Of a stretch of 64,000 nt of DNA, positions 40,030 to 49,055 are shown in pieces. The stretch covers positions 248,001-312,000 of the forward strand of contig JADJCR010000001.1 of the NCBI GenBank assembly GCA_016703125.1, read 5' to 3'. The stretch comes from Micrococcales bacterium. GTDB taxonomy: Bacteria > Actinomycetota > Actinomycetes > S36-B12 > UBA10799. The notes beneath the pieces were generated by a model, which was not told the origin of the DNA, ran no database searches, and saw only the letters and a list, made by a program, of their open reading frames with translations. A program made the translations under genes and the position numbers. How positions within the stretch are numbered: position 1 is the first letter of the stretch; each line of letters starts with the position of its first letter.

Positions 40030-40305
40030 GTGGCTGTTGAAAGTCGTGCTGAGGGCATCACGTACCCCCCGCTGGACGAGTTGCTCGAGAAGACCGATTC
40101 GAAGTACTCCTTGGTGATCGAGGCGGCCCGTCGTGCCCGCCAGATCAACGCGTACTACAGCCAGTTGGCCGAGGGCGCACTGGAGAACGTCGGTCCGTTG
40201 GTGGAGACCTACCAGCACGAGAAGCCGCTGTCCATCGCGTTGCGTGAGATCAATGACGGTCTGCTGGAGACCAGCAACGTCACGGTCGAGGAGGACGAAG
40301 CCTGA
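40030..40305 (+). CDS. rpoZ: RNA polymerase omega subunit
   Basis: A 91-residue subunit that helps assemble RNA polymerase by clamping the beta-prime C-terminus. ITYPPLDELLEKTDSKYSLV and AARRARQINAYY are the conserved N-terminal block. It follows gmk as in most actinobacteria. Its last codons carry a GAGGAGG (40289-40295) that serves as the ribosome site for coaBC. Confidence 0.95.
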   Translation: MAVESRAEGITYPPLDELLEKTDSKYSLVIEAARRARQINAYYSQLAEGALENVGPLVETYQHEKPLSIALREINDGLLETSNVTVEEDEA

Positions 40306-41510
40306 GCCCCGAGGTAGTTCTCGGGGTGGGTGGCGGGATCGCCGCCTACAAAGCCGCGGAGGTTCTGCGCCGGATTCAGGCGTTGGGCGCCGACGTGACG
40401 GTGGTCCCCACCAAGACCGCTTTGGAGTTCGTCGGGACCGCCACGTGGTCGGCACTGTCCGGGCGTCCGGTCACCAGCGATTTCTTCGACAACGTCCACG
40501 AGGTGCCGCACGTGCGCATCGGCCAGCAGGCCGACCTCGTCGTGGTGGCCCCGACCACAGCAAATCTCCTGGCGAAGGCCTCCTACGGACTGGCCGACGA
40601 CTTGCTGACGAACACCCTGCTGACGGCCCACTGCCAGGTCCTGATGTTCCCTGCGATGCACACGGAGATGTGGGACCACGCTGCGACCCGCGCGAATGTC
40701 GAGACGCTGCGTGACCGGGGCGTGCTGGTCGTGGATCCGGATTCAGGCCGGTTGACCGGCGCGGACTCCGGCCCTGGCCGTCTGCCCGAACCAGAGGCCA
40801 TCGCCTGGATCGTGCGGGCCGCGCTGGCCAAACCGGACCTGGTCCATGACCTGCGGGGCCGTCACGTCGTGGTGAGCGGCGGCGGTACCCGCGAGCGCCT
40901 CGACCCGGTACGCCACATCGGCAACCGCTCGAGCGGCAAGCAGGCGATGTCTCTGGCGGCGGCGGCGGTCTCCCGGGGTGCGCGCGTGACCCTCATCCGC
41001 GGTGACGTCGATGTCCCGACCCCTGCCGGGGTCGACGAGGTCGACGCGCTGACCGCCGACGACATGCTCGCGGCGGCGCGTTCCCTCGCCCAGGACGCGG
41101 ACGTGATCATCATGGCCGCGGCGATCGCCGACTTCCGTGCTGAGAGTCTGCCGGACGCCAAGATCAAGAAGTCGGCCGACTCCACGATGACCCTCGACCT
41201 GGTGCACAACCCCGACGTTCTTGCCACCCTGGTGGCCGAGCGGGAGGGCCGCTCGCCGCTGCTGGTCGGCTTCGCTGCAGAGACCGGGGACGACGACGGC
41301 ACATGGCTCGAGCACGCGGAAAGCAAGTTCGCCAGGAAGGGCTGCGACATCATGGTGGCCAACCCGGTGGGGCACGACCGCGCGTTCGGGACTGAGACCA
41401 ACGAGGCCGTGCTGCTGCTCGGCGGCGGCATCACCGAGGAAGTCGCAGGCACCGGGAAGGTGGAGTTGTCCCACCGGGTCCTCGATGCTGTGGTCGACCG
41501 ACTGGCCTGA
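40302..41510 (+). CDS. coaBC: Bifunctional CoaBC (PPC synthetase/decarboxylase), probable CTG start
   Basis: A 402-residue two-domain enzyme of CoA synthesis. The N-terminal flavoprotein CoaC has VGGGIAAYKAAEVL and ADLVVVAPTTANLLAK. The C-terminal CoaB half has VVSGGGTRERLDPVRHIGNRSSGK and the NPDV and GFAAET motifs. The family N-terminus needs the strand EVVLGVGGGIAAYK, which begins upstream of the first ATG or GTG in frame. A CTG at 40302 overlapping the rpoZ stop (CTGA), with GAGGAGG six bases upstream, supplies exactly that. The other candidate, GTG 40326, would delete the first beta strand. A CTG start is rare but best supported. Confidence 0.9.
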   Translation: MSPEVVLGVGGGIAAYKAAEVLRRIQALGADVTVVPTKTALEFVGTATWSALSGRPVTSDFFDNVHEVPHVRIGQQADLVVVAPTTANLLAKASYGLADDLLTNTLLTAHCQVLMFPAMHTEMWDHAATRANVETLRDRGVLVVDPDSGRLTGADSGPGRLPEPEAIAWIVRAALAKPDLVHDLRGRHVVVSGGGTRERLDPVRHIGNRSSGKQAMSLAAAAVSRGARVTLIRGDVDVPTPAGVDEVDALTADDMLAAARSLAQDADVIIMAAAIADFRAESLPDAKIKKSADSTMTLDLVHNPDVLATLVAEREGRSPLLVGFAAETGDDDGTWLEHAESKFARKGCDIMVANPVGHDRAFGTETNEAVLLLGGGITEEVAGTGKVELSHRVLDAVVDRLA

Positions 41511-41828
41511 CCACGGCCGGCAAGAAACCCGCCACCCCTCATGTGAGCAACGGCGCACCCTCTTCGCGTGCCCGCGACCCTGAAGCGGCCTGGCCATCCC
41601 CCTGTTGATCGTGTACCTCCGCGAGATCCGCGGCATCCCGAGCATGACCATGAACGTGCGCTGATCGAGGCGACCGGTGTGGGGAGCAGGCCGGTGTGCA
41701 TCCAGGTCGCTGGTGGTCGCTTCCCAGAGTGTCTTGGCCTCGAGTGCCATGTTGGGCACTGGTTCATGCGTTGGGGAGGTAGTCCAGCACGCTTCCACAG
41801 AACCCGGGGTGGCCTCCTGGCCAGCGGC
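41511..41828. other. 318-bp region between coaBC and the LysE-type gene, no gene seen
   Basis: No frame here has a ribosome site, leaderless -10 box and recognisable protein. Both neighbours end at this region (convergent), so terminators are expected, but no strong hairpin was identified. Short frames on either strand look like high-GC chance openings or decayed sequence. Confidence 0.4.
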
Positions 41829-42443
41829 TCAGATCTGCGCTCTGGCGATGGACACGCTGAACGCCCCGATCACCGTCGCCGCGAGCGCGTCGAGCGCCCT
41901 GCGGACAGCCCGGCGCTGCAGCCATGCGGCGGCGCGGGCGACCACGGCCGCCAGTGCGGACAGGTAGAGCAGGGCGAGCACTGCGTGGGTCAGGGCCAAG
42001 GGGATGGCGCTCCAGCTGATCCCCTGGCCGAGGAACTGCGGCAGCACAGCGAGGTAGAAGACCAGCACTTTCGGATTGGTGATGTTGGACAGGAACCCCT
42101 GCCGGAAGCCAGTACCCGGGCTGCCCTGCAACTGGCTGGCTGGTGGGTATTCCCCGCGCCAGGCTGACCGGGCCGCCTGCAAGGCCAGGAAGAGCAGGTA
42201 CGCCACTCCCGCCCAGGTGATTGCCTCGAACAACGGTTGACTGGCCACGATGATCGCACCGAGCCCGGCCACTGCGGCGATGCCCTGCGCCGCACACGCA
42301 GCGGAGATCCCCAGTGCGGTGGCCCAGCCCTGCACCCGCCCGCCGATGAGCGTGTTGCGCATCGTCACCGCGAAGTCGGCACCGGGGATCAACACCACCG
42401 CCATGGCGATCGTGACGAAGGCCAGATAAGAGGCCAGGCTCAC
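41829..42443 (-). CDS. LysE/RhtB family amino-acid exporter
   Basis: A 204-residue membrane protein with about six helices. The N-terminal AMAVVLIPGADFAVTMRNTL is the LysE-family signature (PGPD-like motif, here PGAD). GFLSNITNPKVLVFYLAVLPQF is the second conserved block. The substrate is unknown; amino acids or analogues are typical. It interrupts an otherwise same-strand block between coaBC and metK and is divergent from metK. The GTG start has CACACT 13 bases upstream. Confidence 0.88.
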   Translation of the reverse strand: MSLASYLAFVTIAMAVVLIPGADFAVTMRNTLIGGRVQGWATALGISAACAAQGIAAVAGLGAIIVASQPLFEAITWAGVAYLLFLALQAARSAWRGEYPPASQLQGSPGTGFRQGFLSNITNPKVLVFYLAVLPQFLGQGISWSAIPLALTHAVLALLYLSALAAVVARAAAWLQRRAVRRALDALAATVIGAFSVSIARAQI

Positions 42444-42450
42444 AGCGGCC

Positions 42451-42456
42451 AGTGTG
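42451..42456 (-). promoter_or_regulatory. -10 box for leaderless LysE-type gene
   Basis: On the minus strand CACACT begins 13 bases before the GTG at 42443; the same box and spacing precede the hydrolase at 19758. Confidence 0.4.
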
Positions 42457-42503
42457 CCACGCGGGCCTGTGGGCGCAGCGTCATCGGATGTCACCCCCGC
42501 TCG

Positions 42504-42509
42504 TAGACT
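42504..42509 (+). promoter_or_regulatory. -10 box upstream of metK
   Basis: TAGACT gives a leader of about 20 bases holding AAGGAGG (42522-42528), too short for a SAM riboswitch. Confidence 0.5.
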
Positions 42510-42532
42510 CGGGCGAGAACCAAGGAGGCCAT

Positions 42533-43723
42533 GTGGCAAAGCGCCTGTTTTCGTCGGAGTCCGTCACCGAGGGACACCCGGACAAGATCGCCGACCAGAT
42601 CAGCGACAGCATCCTCGACGCCATGCTGGCCGACGATCCGGACTCCCACGTCGCGGTGGAGACGCTGGTGACCACCGGGCTGGTGGTGCTGGCCGGCGAG
42701 GTCGACACGCAGACGTACGTCGACATCCCCCGGGTCGTCCGCAACCGGATCCTGGAGATCGGGTACGACTCATCTGAAAAGGGGTTCGACGGCGCCTCCT
42801 GTGGGATCTCTGTAGCCCTCGACCAGCAGTCCGCCGACATCCGCCAGGGGGTCGACGACTCATGGGAGGAGCGCCACGAGCACAGTTCCGATCCCTTGGA
42901 CCTGCAGGGGGCCGGTGACCAGGGGCTCATGTTCGGCTTCGCGTGCACCGACACTCCGGAGCTGATGCCCTTGCCCATCGCACTGGCCCACCGCCTCAGC
43001 CGCCGGCTGGCCGCGGTGCGCAAACAGGCTGTGGTGCCGTACCTGCGGCCGGACGGCAAAGTGCAGGTGACGATCGAGTACGACGGCACCCGGGCGGTCG
43101 CGGTCAACACCGTGGTGGTCTCGACCCAGCACCTCGACGACATCGACCTCGACACCCTGTTGGCCCCCGACATCGAGGAGTTCGTGATCGCCACGGAACT
43201 CGAGGAACTGGACCTCGACACCTCGGATGTCCGGCTGCTGGTGAACCCGACCGGACGTTTCGTGGCCGGGGGTCCGGCAGCCGATGCGGGGGTGACGGGG
43301 CGCAAGATCATCGTCGACACGTACGGGGGCATGGCCCGCCACGGTGGTGGTGCCTTCTCCGGCAAGGACCCCTCGAAGGTCGACCGTTCAGCGTCCTACG
43401 CCATGCGGTGGGTGGCGAAGAACGTGGTAGCCGCCGGCCTGGCCACCCGCTGCGAGGTGCAGGTGTCGTACGCCATCGGTGCAGCGCACCCCGTGGGTCT
43501 GTTCGTCGAGACCTTCGGCACCGGAGCGGTACCCGACGAGCGGCTGGAGGACGCCATCCTGGCCACCTTCGACCTGCGCCCCGCCGCGATCATCCGCGAC
43601 CTCGACCTCAAGCGACCGATCTATGCCCGGACCGCTGCCTACGGCCACTTCGGCCGCGAGGAGCCGGACTTCACCTGGGAACGGACGGATCGGACGGCTG
43701 CCCTACAGGCGGCCGTCAAGTAG
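42533..43723 (+). CDS. metK: S-adenosylmethionine synthetase
   Basis: A 396-residue enzyme making SAM from methionine and ATP. GHPDKIADQISDSILDAMLA (ATP site), GAGDQGLMFGFA and the phosphate loop GGGAFSGKDPSKVDRSA are all present. The GTG at 42533 is the start because VAKRLFSSESVTEGHPDK aligns with the family; the ATG two bases before it is out of frame. AAGGAGG is four bases upstream. priA starts on its stop. Confidence 0.96.
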   Translation: MAKRLFSSESVTEGHPDKIADQISDSILDAMLADDPDSHVAVETLVTTGLVVLAGEVDTQTYVDIPRVVRNRILEIGYDSSEKGFDGASCGISVALDQQSADIRQGVDDSWEERHEHSSDPLDLQGAGDQGLMFGFACTDTPELMPLPIALAHRLSRRLAAVRKQAVVPYLRPDGKVQVTIEYDGTRAVAVNTVVVSTQHLDDIDLDTLLAPDIEEFVIATELEELDLDTSDVRLLVNPTGRFVAGGPAADAGVTGRKIIVDTYGGMARHGGGAFSGKDPSKVDRSASYAMRWVAKNVVAAGLATRCEVQVSYAIGAAHPVGLFVETFGTGAVPDERLEDAILATFDLRPAAIIRDLDLKRPIYARTAAYGHFGREEPDFTWERTDRTAALQAAVK

Positions 43724-45564
43724 TGACCGAGGTCGCCCGGGTCGCGGTCGAGTCCCCGCTCCCGCATCTGGACCGGCTGTTCGACTTCTCGATCCCGGAG
43801 GATCTGGACGCGCTGGCCCGGCCAGGCTGCCGGGTGCGGGTGCGTTTCCACGGCAGGTTGGTCACCGGTTGGCTGATCGAGCGCGGGCCCTCACAGTTCG
43901 AAGGGGTGCTGCAGCCCCTGCAACGGGTGTCCGGACCGCCGGTCCTGACCGCGCAGGTCGCGGGATTGTGCCGTCGCGTCGCGGATCGATACGCCGGCAG
44001 CCTCACCGATGTTGTGCGGTTCGCGGTGCCACCCCGGGTGGCCGCGGTGGAGAAGAGTCCTCCATCTGCACCACCTGCACGACCGCCCCATCCGGACCTG
44101 GCTGCCTGGGATGCCTACCGCCCACCGGACGAGGGTGCCGCCAGTTGGGTCTGCCACCCCCACGACGATCCGTTTGACATGCTCGCCCGGATGGCTGCGG
44201 CCACGGCCGCGGACGGTGGTGGTGTCGTGCTGGTCGTCCCCGATGCCCGGGATGTCCGCTCGTTGCACCAGGCCCTGACCTGCTACGTGGACGCGGCCGT
44301 GGTCGCCGCGGTCACCGCCGAGGTGTCCAACCGGTTGCGGTACCGCACCCACCTGGAGATCCTCGCCGGCTCCAGGCCCATCGTGATCGGAACGCGGTCC
44401 GCGGTGTTCGCCCCGGTGCCCGACCTGGCGCTCATGGCGGTGTGGGACGACGGGGACGACGTGTTGGCAGAGCCACAGACACCCGGTTGGCATGCTCGGG
44501 AGGTCGCTGCCCTGCGGGCCTGGCAGACCCAAGCCCGGCTTATCGTCGGCGGCTACACCCGGACCGCGTCGTGCGCGCAATGGCTGATCGACGGATCGGC
44601 CAAGGACATGAGCCTGACCCGGGAGGTCGGCCGGAACCGCAGGTTCCGGGTGGAGGCCCAGACCGAGCCCGCCGCAGATCGCCGGCGCATCCCGGGCCGG
44701 GCATTTTCATTGCTGCGATCGGCATTGGCCGCCGGCCCGGTCCTGGTACAGGTGCCCCGGGCCGGTGGTGCCGCCGGGCTGATCTGCCAGGAGTGCGGTC
44801 ATGCGATCCGGTGCCCGAAGTGCGCCGGAGGTGCCCGGCCCGACCGCGGCGGTACCCCTCGCTGCCGGTTGTGCCACGAGCCGGTGACCACGTGTGGCTC
44901 CTGTGGTGGCGGGCAGTTCGTTCCCGTCGGGGCGGGATCGCGTCGCAGTGCCCAGGAGTTGCAGAAGGCGTTTCCCGAGGTGCCGGTCGTACGCAGCGAT
45001 GCCGAATCCGGCGTGATGGACGAGGTGGCCGCCGACCCGGCGCTGGTCGTGGCCACACCCGGCGCAGAACCGCGGGTTCCCGGTGGTTTCGCTGCGTTGC
45101 TGATCCTCGACACGGAGGTGCTGCTGGCACGCAGCGCGTTGCGCGCCAGGGAGGAGGCGGCTCGCAGGTGGATGGCCGCGGTCGCCCGAACCGGCCCTGA
45201 CGCGACCACCATGCTGGTGGCGCCGCAGGACCTCGACGTGGTGCAGGCGCTGGTACGCAACGACCTCGGCGCGCTGGCCACCGCCGAGCGGGCCGAGCGG
45301 CAGGCCGCGCACATGCCGCCGGCCTTCCGGTGTGTGCGGCTGCGGGGTCCGCGGGACGCCGTCTCCGAATGGCTGGGCGAGTACGACGGCGAACTGCTCG
45401 GCCCGTTGGACACTGTGCAGGGCAGCGAGGTTCTGTTGCTGGCACCCCATGCCCGGGCCGGTGCCCTGCTCAGGCACGTGCAGCAGGTGCAGGCGCGACG
45501 GTCGAAGGCAGGCTTGCAGCCCGTCGAGGTCCGTGTCGACCCGGTCGATCTGGGAGAGGGCTGA
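43723..45564 (+). CDS. priA: Primosomal protein N' (PriA) lacking helicase motifs
   Basis: A 613-residue actinobacterial PriA. The N-terminal DNA-binding region (RVAVESPLPHLDRLFDFSIP) and the central zinc-binding cysteines are present (CQECGHAIRCPKCAGG, then CRLCHEPVTTCGSCGG). There is no Walker A GxGKT and the DEAH box position reads WDDGDD, so it cannot be an active ATP-driven helicase. Other actinobacterial PriA proteins share this loss. It may act as a structural replication-restart factor. The GTG shares one base with the metK stop. Confidence 0.9.
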   Translation: MTEVARVAVESPLPHLDRLFDFSIPEDLDALARPGCRVRVRFHGRLVTGWLIERGPSQFEGVLQPLQRVSGPPVLTAQVAGLCRRVADRYAGSLTDVVRFAVPPRVAAVEKSPPSAPPARPPHPDLAAWDAYRPPDEGAASWVCHPHDDPFDMLARMAAATAADGGGVVLVVPDARDVRSLHQALTCYVDAAVVAAVTAEVSNRLRYRTHLEILAGSRPIVIGTRSAVFAPVPDLALMAVWDDGDDVLAEPQTPGWHAREVAALRAWQTQARLIVGGYTRTASCAQWLIDGSAKDMSLTREVGRNRRFRVEAQTEPAADRRRIPGRAFSLLRSALAAGPVLVQVPRAGGAAGLICQECGHAIRCPKCAGGARPDRGGTPRCRLCHEPVTTCGSCGGGQFVPVGAGSRRSAQELQKAFPEVPVVRSDAESGVMDEVAADPALVVATPGAEPRVPGGFAALLILDTEVLLARSALRAREEAARRWMAAVARTGPDATTMLVAPQDLDVVQALVRNDLGALATAERAERQAAHMPPAFRCVRLRGPRDAVSEWLGEYDGELLGPLDTVQGSEVLLLAPHARAGALLRHVQQVQARRSKAGLQPVEVRVDPVDLGEG

Positions 45565-45574
45565 GGGCCGCCCG

Positions 45575-45580
45575 TAGACT
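45575..45580 (+). promoter_or_regulatory. -10 box upstream of def
   Basis: TAGACT with a leader of about 20 bases containing GAGGAGG before the GTG at 45602; nearly the same layout as metK. Confidence 0.5.
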
Positions 45581-45601
45581 CGGGGGACGAGGAGGCCCTT
45601 T

Positions 45602-46141
45602 GTGTCCGTAGTCGATATCCGCCTGTTCGGCGACCCTGTTCTGCGCAGTCCGGCGGCACCGGTCGTCGACTTCGACAAGCAGTTGCGTGTCCTGGTGAAG
45701 GACCTGACCGACACGATGATGGACGCCCCCGGCGTCGGATTGGCCGCGCCACAACTGGGGGTGGGCCTGCGCGTCTTCACCTACTACGTGGACGGTGTTC
45801 TGGGCCACCTCGTGAACCCTGACCTCGACCTCAGCGACGAGACTCAGGAGGAGGAAGAGGGGTGTCTGTCCCTGCCCGACATCCGCTTCCGGACACCGCG
45901 GGCGCTGCGGGTGGTGGCGAAAGGGTTCAGCATGCACGGCGAGCCGGTCACCGTGGAAGGCAGCAATCTCCTGGCTCGGTGCGTCCAGCACGAGACCGAC
46001 CACCTTGACGGTGTGTTGTTCATCGATCGCTTGGACCCGGAGTCGCGCAAGCAGGCGATGCGGGAGATCCGCGAATCCGACTGGTTCGGCCCGGACACCA
46101 TCGTCAAGTCCAGCCCGCATCTGCAGAGGAGCCCCCGATGA
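45602..46141 (+). CDS. def: Peptide deformylase
   Basis: A 179-residue metalloprotease removing the formyl group from new proteins. The three motifs GVGLAAPQ, EEGCLSLP and QHETDHLDG carry the metal cysteine and two histidines. GAGGAGG lies upstream of the GTG. fmt overlaps its stop by four bases, pairing formylation and deformylation functions. Confidence 0.96.
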   Translation: MSVVDIRLFGDPVLRSPAAPVVDFDKQLRVLVKDLTDTMMDAPGVGLAAPQLGVGLRVFTYYVDGVLGHLVNPDLDLSDETQEEEEGCLSLPDIRFRTPRALRVVAKGFSMHGEPVTVEGSNLLARCVQHETDHLDGVLFIDRLDPESRKQAMREIRESDWFGPDTIVKSSPHLQRSPR

Positions 46142-47055
46142 GGCTGGTCTTCGCGGGCACCCCTGAGGTCGCCGTCGTCAGCCTGGAGAAGGTGCTCGCG
46201 TCGCGTCATGAGGTGCTCGCGGTGGTGACCCGCCCTGACGCCGTGGCCGGCCGCGGTCATCGGGTGACGCCGAGCCCGGTCAGCCGCGCTGCGCGTGACC
46301 ACGGCATCCCGGTCCTCACCCCCATTCGGCCCAGCGAGCCCGACTTCGTGCGGACCCTGCAGGAGTTGGACCCCGACTGCTGTCCGGTGGTGGCTTACGG
46401 TGCGCTCATCCCGCAGCACGTGCTGGACATCCCAGCCAAGGGGTGGGTCAACCTGCACTTCTCCTTGCTGCCTGCCTGGCGCGGCGCGGCGCCGGTGCAA
46501 CGGGCGATCATGGCCGGCGACGACGTGACGGGAGCGGCGGCGTTCCAGTTGGAAGCCGGCATGGACACCGGCCCGGTATTCGGCGTCGTGACGGAGACCA
46601 TCGGACCGCGGGACACCGCCGGTGACCTGCTCGGGCGGCTCGCAGAATCCGGTGCTGAGTTACTGGTGAAGGTGCTGGACGGCATCGAGGAGGGTGCGCT
46701 GGTGCCGGTGCCGCAGTCCGGCGACGACGTGAGCCTGGCCCCGAAACTCACGGTCGACGATGCCCGGGTCCGTTGGGACGAACCGGCGCTGGCGGTCGAT
46801 CGGCGCATCCGCGGCTGCACTCCCGCGCCGGGTGCTTGGTCCATGCTCGGTGAGCTGAAAGTGAAGATCCACCCGGTCACGATCAGCGATGAGACCCTGG
46901 CCCCCGGCCTGATGCGGGTGGACCGGCACCGGGTGCTCGTCGGCACGCTGACCTCCGCGGTGGAACTCGGCACCGTGCAGCCCGCCGGCAAGAAGGCCAT
47001 GGCTGCCGCGGACTGGGCGCGCGGCCTGCATGGTGACGACCTGGTGTTCCAGTGA
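46138..47055 (+). CDS. fmt: Methionyl-tRNA formyltransferase
   Basis: A 305-residue enzyme formylating initiator Met-tRNA. The formyl-folate site WVNLHFSLLPAWRGAAPVQ and LEAGMDTGPVF are the conserved catalytic blocks. The C-terminal RNA-binding domain follows from about residue 205. ATG overlaps the def stop; rsmB begins on its own stop (GTGA). Confidence 0.96.
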   Translation: MRLVFAGTPEVAVVSLEKVLASRHEVLAVVTRPDAVAGRGHRVTPSPVSRAARDHGIPVLTPIRPSEPDFVRTLQELDPDCCPVVAYGALIPQHVLDIPAKGWVNLHFSLLPAWRGAAPVQRAIMAGDDVTGAAAFQLEAGMDTGPVFGVVTETIGPRDTAGDLLGRLAESGAELLVKVLDGIEEGALVPVPQSGDDVSLAPKLTVDDARVRWDEPALAVDRRIRGCTPAPGAWSMLGELKVKIHPVTISDETLAPGLMRVDRHRVLVGTLTSAVELGTVQPAGKKAMAAADWARGLHGDDLVFQ

Positions 47056-48368
47056 GGCCGAGTCCCGCTCGGCGGGCCGCCTATGACGTCCTGCACGAAG
47101 TGGGTGCGCGGGGTGCCTATGCCAACCTCGCATTGTCGGCGCACCTATCGCGGTCCCAGATGTCCAGGGCCGACCGCGGGTTGGCCACCGATCTGGTGTA
47201 CACGACCCTGCGGCGCCGCGGCACGCTCGACGCCGTCCTGGCCACCGTCGTCACACGGCCGCTGACAGAAGTGGATCCGCGGGTCCTGGACCTGCTGCGG
47301 ATGGCCACGTGCGAGCACATGTACCTCGACAAGCCGGCTCACGCGGTGGTGGACAGTGCCGTCACGCTGGCAGCGTCGGTCGGGGCGACGTCGGCGCGCG
47401 GCTTCGTCAACGGGGTGATGCGCACCGTCACGAAGCAGCCCGGTAAGCAGTTGCTCGCCCACGCCACCAAGGGCCTGGCCGGGGACGAGTTGTTGGCCGT
47501 GCGGCACTCCCATCCGGGTTGGATCATCCGCGCATTCCGCGACGTTCTCGGGCCCGGTGAGCTCGAGGCGCTACTGGAACGGGACAACCGACCACCCCGG
47601 GTCACGCTCGCCGCCCGGCCGGGCCGGATCTCCCGCGACGCGCTGCCCGGCGAGCCGACGCCGTGGTCGCCGTGGGGCACCTACCTGGACCGGACCGATC
47701 CCGGGAGCCTGCCCGAGGTCCGTGACGGCCGCGCAGGAGTGCAGGATCTGGGAAGTCAGTTGACCGCCCTGGCTTTCTCCCGGGCGGAGGTGGAGGGCAC
47801 GGACGATGCCTGGCTGGACATGTGTGCAGGGCCGGGCGGCAAGGCCGCGCTGCTGGCCGATCTGTTGCCCGATGCGGGCCGACTGGTGGCGGTGGAAAAG
47901 CACGACCACCGTGCCGACCTCGTCAGGGCCGCACTGCGCGGGACCCCCGGGGTGGTCAAGGTGGTTGTCGGAGATGCAGCGCAGATCGAGGGTTCGTTCT
48001 CCCGGGTCCTGTTGGATGCCCCGTGCGCCGGGCTCGGAGTGTTGCGCCGACGACCGGAGGCGCGCTGGCGCCGCCAGGCCTCCGACATCGCGCAGTTGGC
48101 GGACCTGCAGCGGCGACTACTCGGTCACGCAGTCGACGTCTGCCGTCCCGGCGGGGTGGTCGCCTACGTCACGTGTTCGCCGCACTTGGCGGAGACTGAT
48201 CTGGTGATCGAAGACGTCTTGCGCGGGCGAGACGATGTGCGCCAGGAGGATGCCGCGGGGTTACTGCCCGAGGTACCCGACTGCACCGACGGCCCAGCTA
48301 TCCGGTTGTGGCCGCACCGGCACGACACCGATGGCATGTACTTCGCGATGCTGCGCAAGGCGCACTGA
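47052..48368 (+). CDS. rsmB: 16S rRNA m5C methyltransferase RsmB
   Basis: A 438-residue protein with an N-terminal NusB-like helical domain (SPARRAAYDVLHEV, RADRGLATDLVYTTLRRRG). The C-terminal SAM-dependent methylase has the SAM site DMCAGPGGKAALLADLLP, the catalytic DAPCAGLGVLRRRPE and the second cysteine VTCSPH. It modifies C967-equivalent of 16S rRNA. It closes the def-fmt-rsmB coupled run. Confidence 0.94.
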   Translation: MRPSPARRAAYDVLHEVGARGAYANLALSAHLSRSQMSRADRGLATDLVYTTLRRRGTLDAVLATVVTRPLTEVDPRVLDLLRMATCEHMYLDKPAHAVVDSAVTLAASVGATSARGFVNGVMRTVTKQPGKQLLAHATKGLAGDELLAVRHSHPGWIIRAFRDVLGPGELEALLERDNRPPRVTLAARPGRISRDALPGEPTPWSPWGTYLDRTDPGSLPEVRDGRAGVQDLGSQLTALAFSRAEVEGTDDAWLDMCAGPGGKAALLADLLPDAGRLVAVEKHDHRADLVRAALRGTPGVVKVVVGDAAQIEGSFSRVLLDAPCAGLGVLRRRPEARWRRQASDIAQLADLQRRLLGHAVDVCRPGGVVAYVTCSPHLAETDLVIEDVLRGRDDVRQEDAAGLLPEVPDCTDGPAIRLWPHRHDTDGMYFAMLRKAH

Positions 48369-48382
48369 ACCTGCGCCGGCGG

Positions 48383-48388
48383 TAGCCT
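48383..48388 (+). promoter_or_regulatory. -10 box for leaderless rpe
   Basis: TAGCCT begins 13 bases before the GTG at 48396, with no ribosome site. Confidence 0.5.
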
Positions 48389-48395
48389 CGGCGGT

Positions 48396-49055
48396 GTGGG
48401 AATCCAGATATCGCCGAGCATCCTGTCCGCCGACTTCGCCAATCTCGAGGCGCAGTGCAGGGCGGTCGCCGGGCATGCCGACTGGTTGCACGTGGATGTG
48501 ATGGACAACCACTTCGTCCCCAACCTCACCATCGGACTGCCGGTCGTCGAGGCACTGCTCACGACGGTCGAGACGCCGGTGGACTGCCATCTCATGATCG
48601 AGGACCCGGACCGCTGGGCCCCCGGCTATGCCGAAGCGGGGGCGGGCAGCGTCACGTTCCACGTCGAAGCCGCCACCGCGCCCATCAAACTCGCCCGGGA
48701 CCTGCGCCGGCACGGGGCCCGGGCCGGGCTCGGACTGCGGCCCGCGACGCCGGTGGAACCCTACGCTGACCTCCTCGGTGAGTTCGACATGCTGCTCATC
48801 ATGACCGTCGAGCCGGGTTTCGGCGGGCAGAAGTTCCTGGACGTGGTGGTACCCAAGATCCGGCGGGCACGGCAGATCATCGGCGACGGCGACGTGTGGC
48901 TGCAGGTCGACGGCGGGGTGGACCTGCACACCATCGAGGTCTGCGCCGATGCGGGCGCCGATGTGTTCGTCGCGGGTTCTGCGGTCTACGGCGCGGACGA
49001 TCCGGCGGCCGCCGTGGACGCACTGCGGGCCGCAGCCTCCGCCGCGTCGTTGTGA
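48396..49055 (+). CDS. rpe: Ribulose-phosphate 3-epimerase
   Basis: A 219-residue barrel enzyme of the pentose phosphate pathway, supplying ribulose 5-phosphate also used by RibBA just downstream. SPSILSADFANLE, HVDVMDNHFVPN, CHLMIEDPD, MTVEPGFGGQKF and QVDGGVDL carry the metal and catalytic residues. The final Leu codon and TGA stop are part of the left inverted repeat of the element starting at 49050, so the element set or reset the C-terminus. Confidence 0.95.
   Translation: MGIQISPSILSADFANLEAQCRAVAGHADWLHVDVMDNHFVPNLTIGLPVVEALLTTVETPVDCHLMIEDPDRWAPGYAEAGAGSVTFHVEAATAPIKLARDLRRHGARAGLGLRPATPVEPYADLLGEFDMLLIMTVEPGFGGQKFLDVVVPKIRRARQIIGDGDVWLQVDGGVDLHTIEVCADAGADVFVAGSAVYGADDPAAAVDALRAAASAASL

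Noticed and set aside
41568..42167. Plus-strand gene after coaBC
   Set aside because: The open frame runs antisense into the LysE-type gene, has no ribosome site or leaderless box, and resembles no family.
42504..42532. SAM riboswitch before metK
   Set aside because: The leader is only about 20 bases long and filled by the ribosome site.
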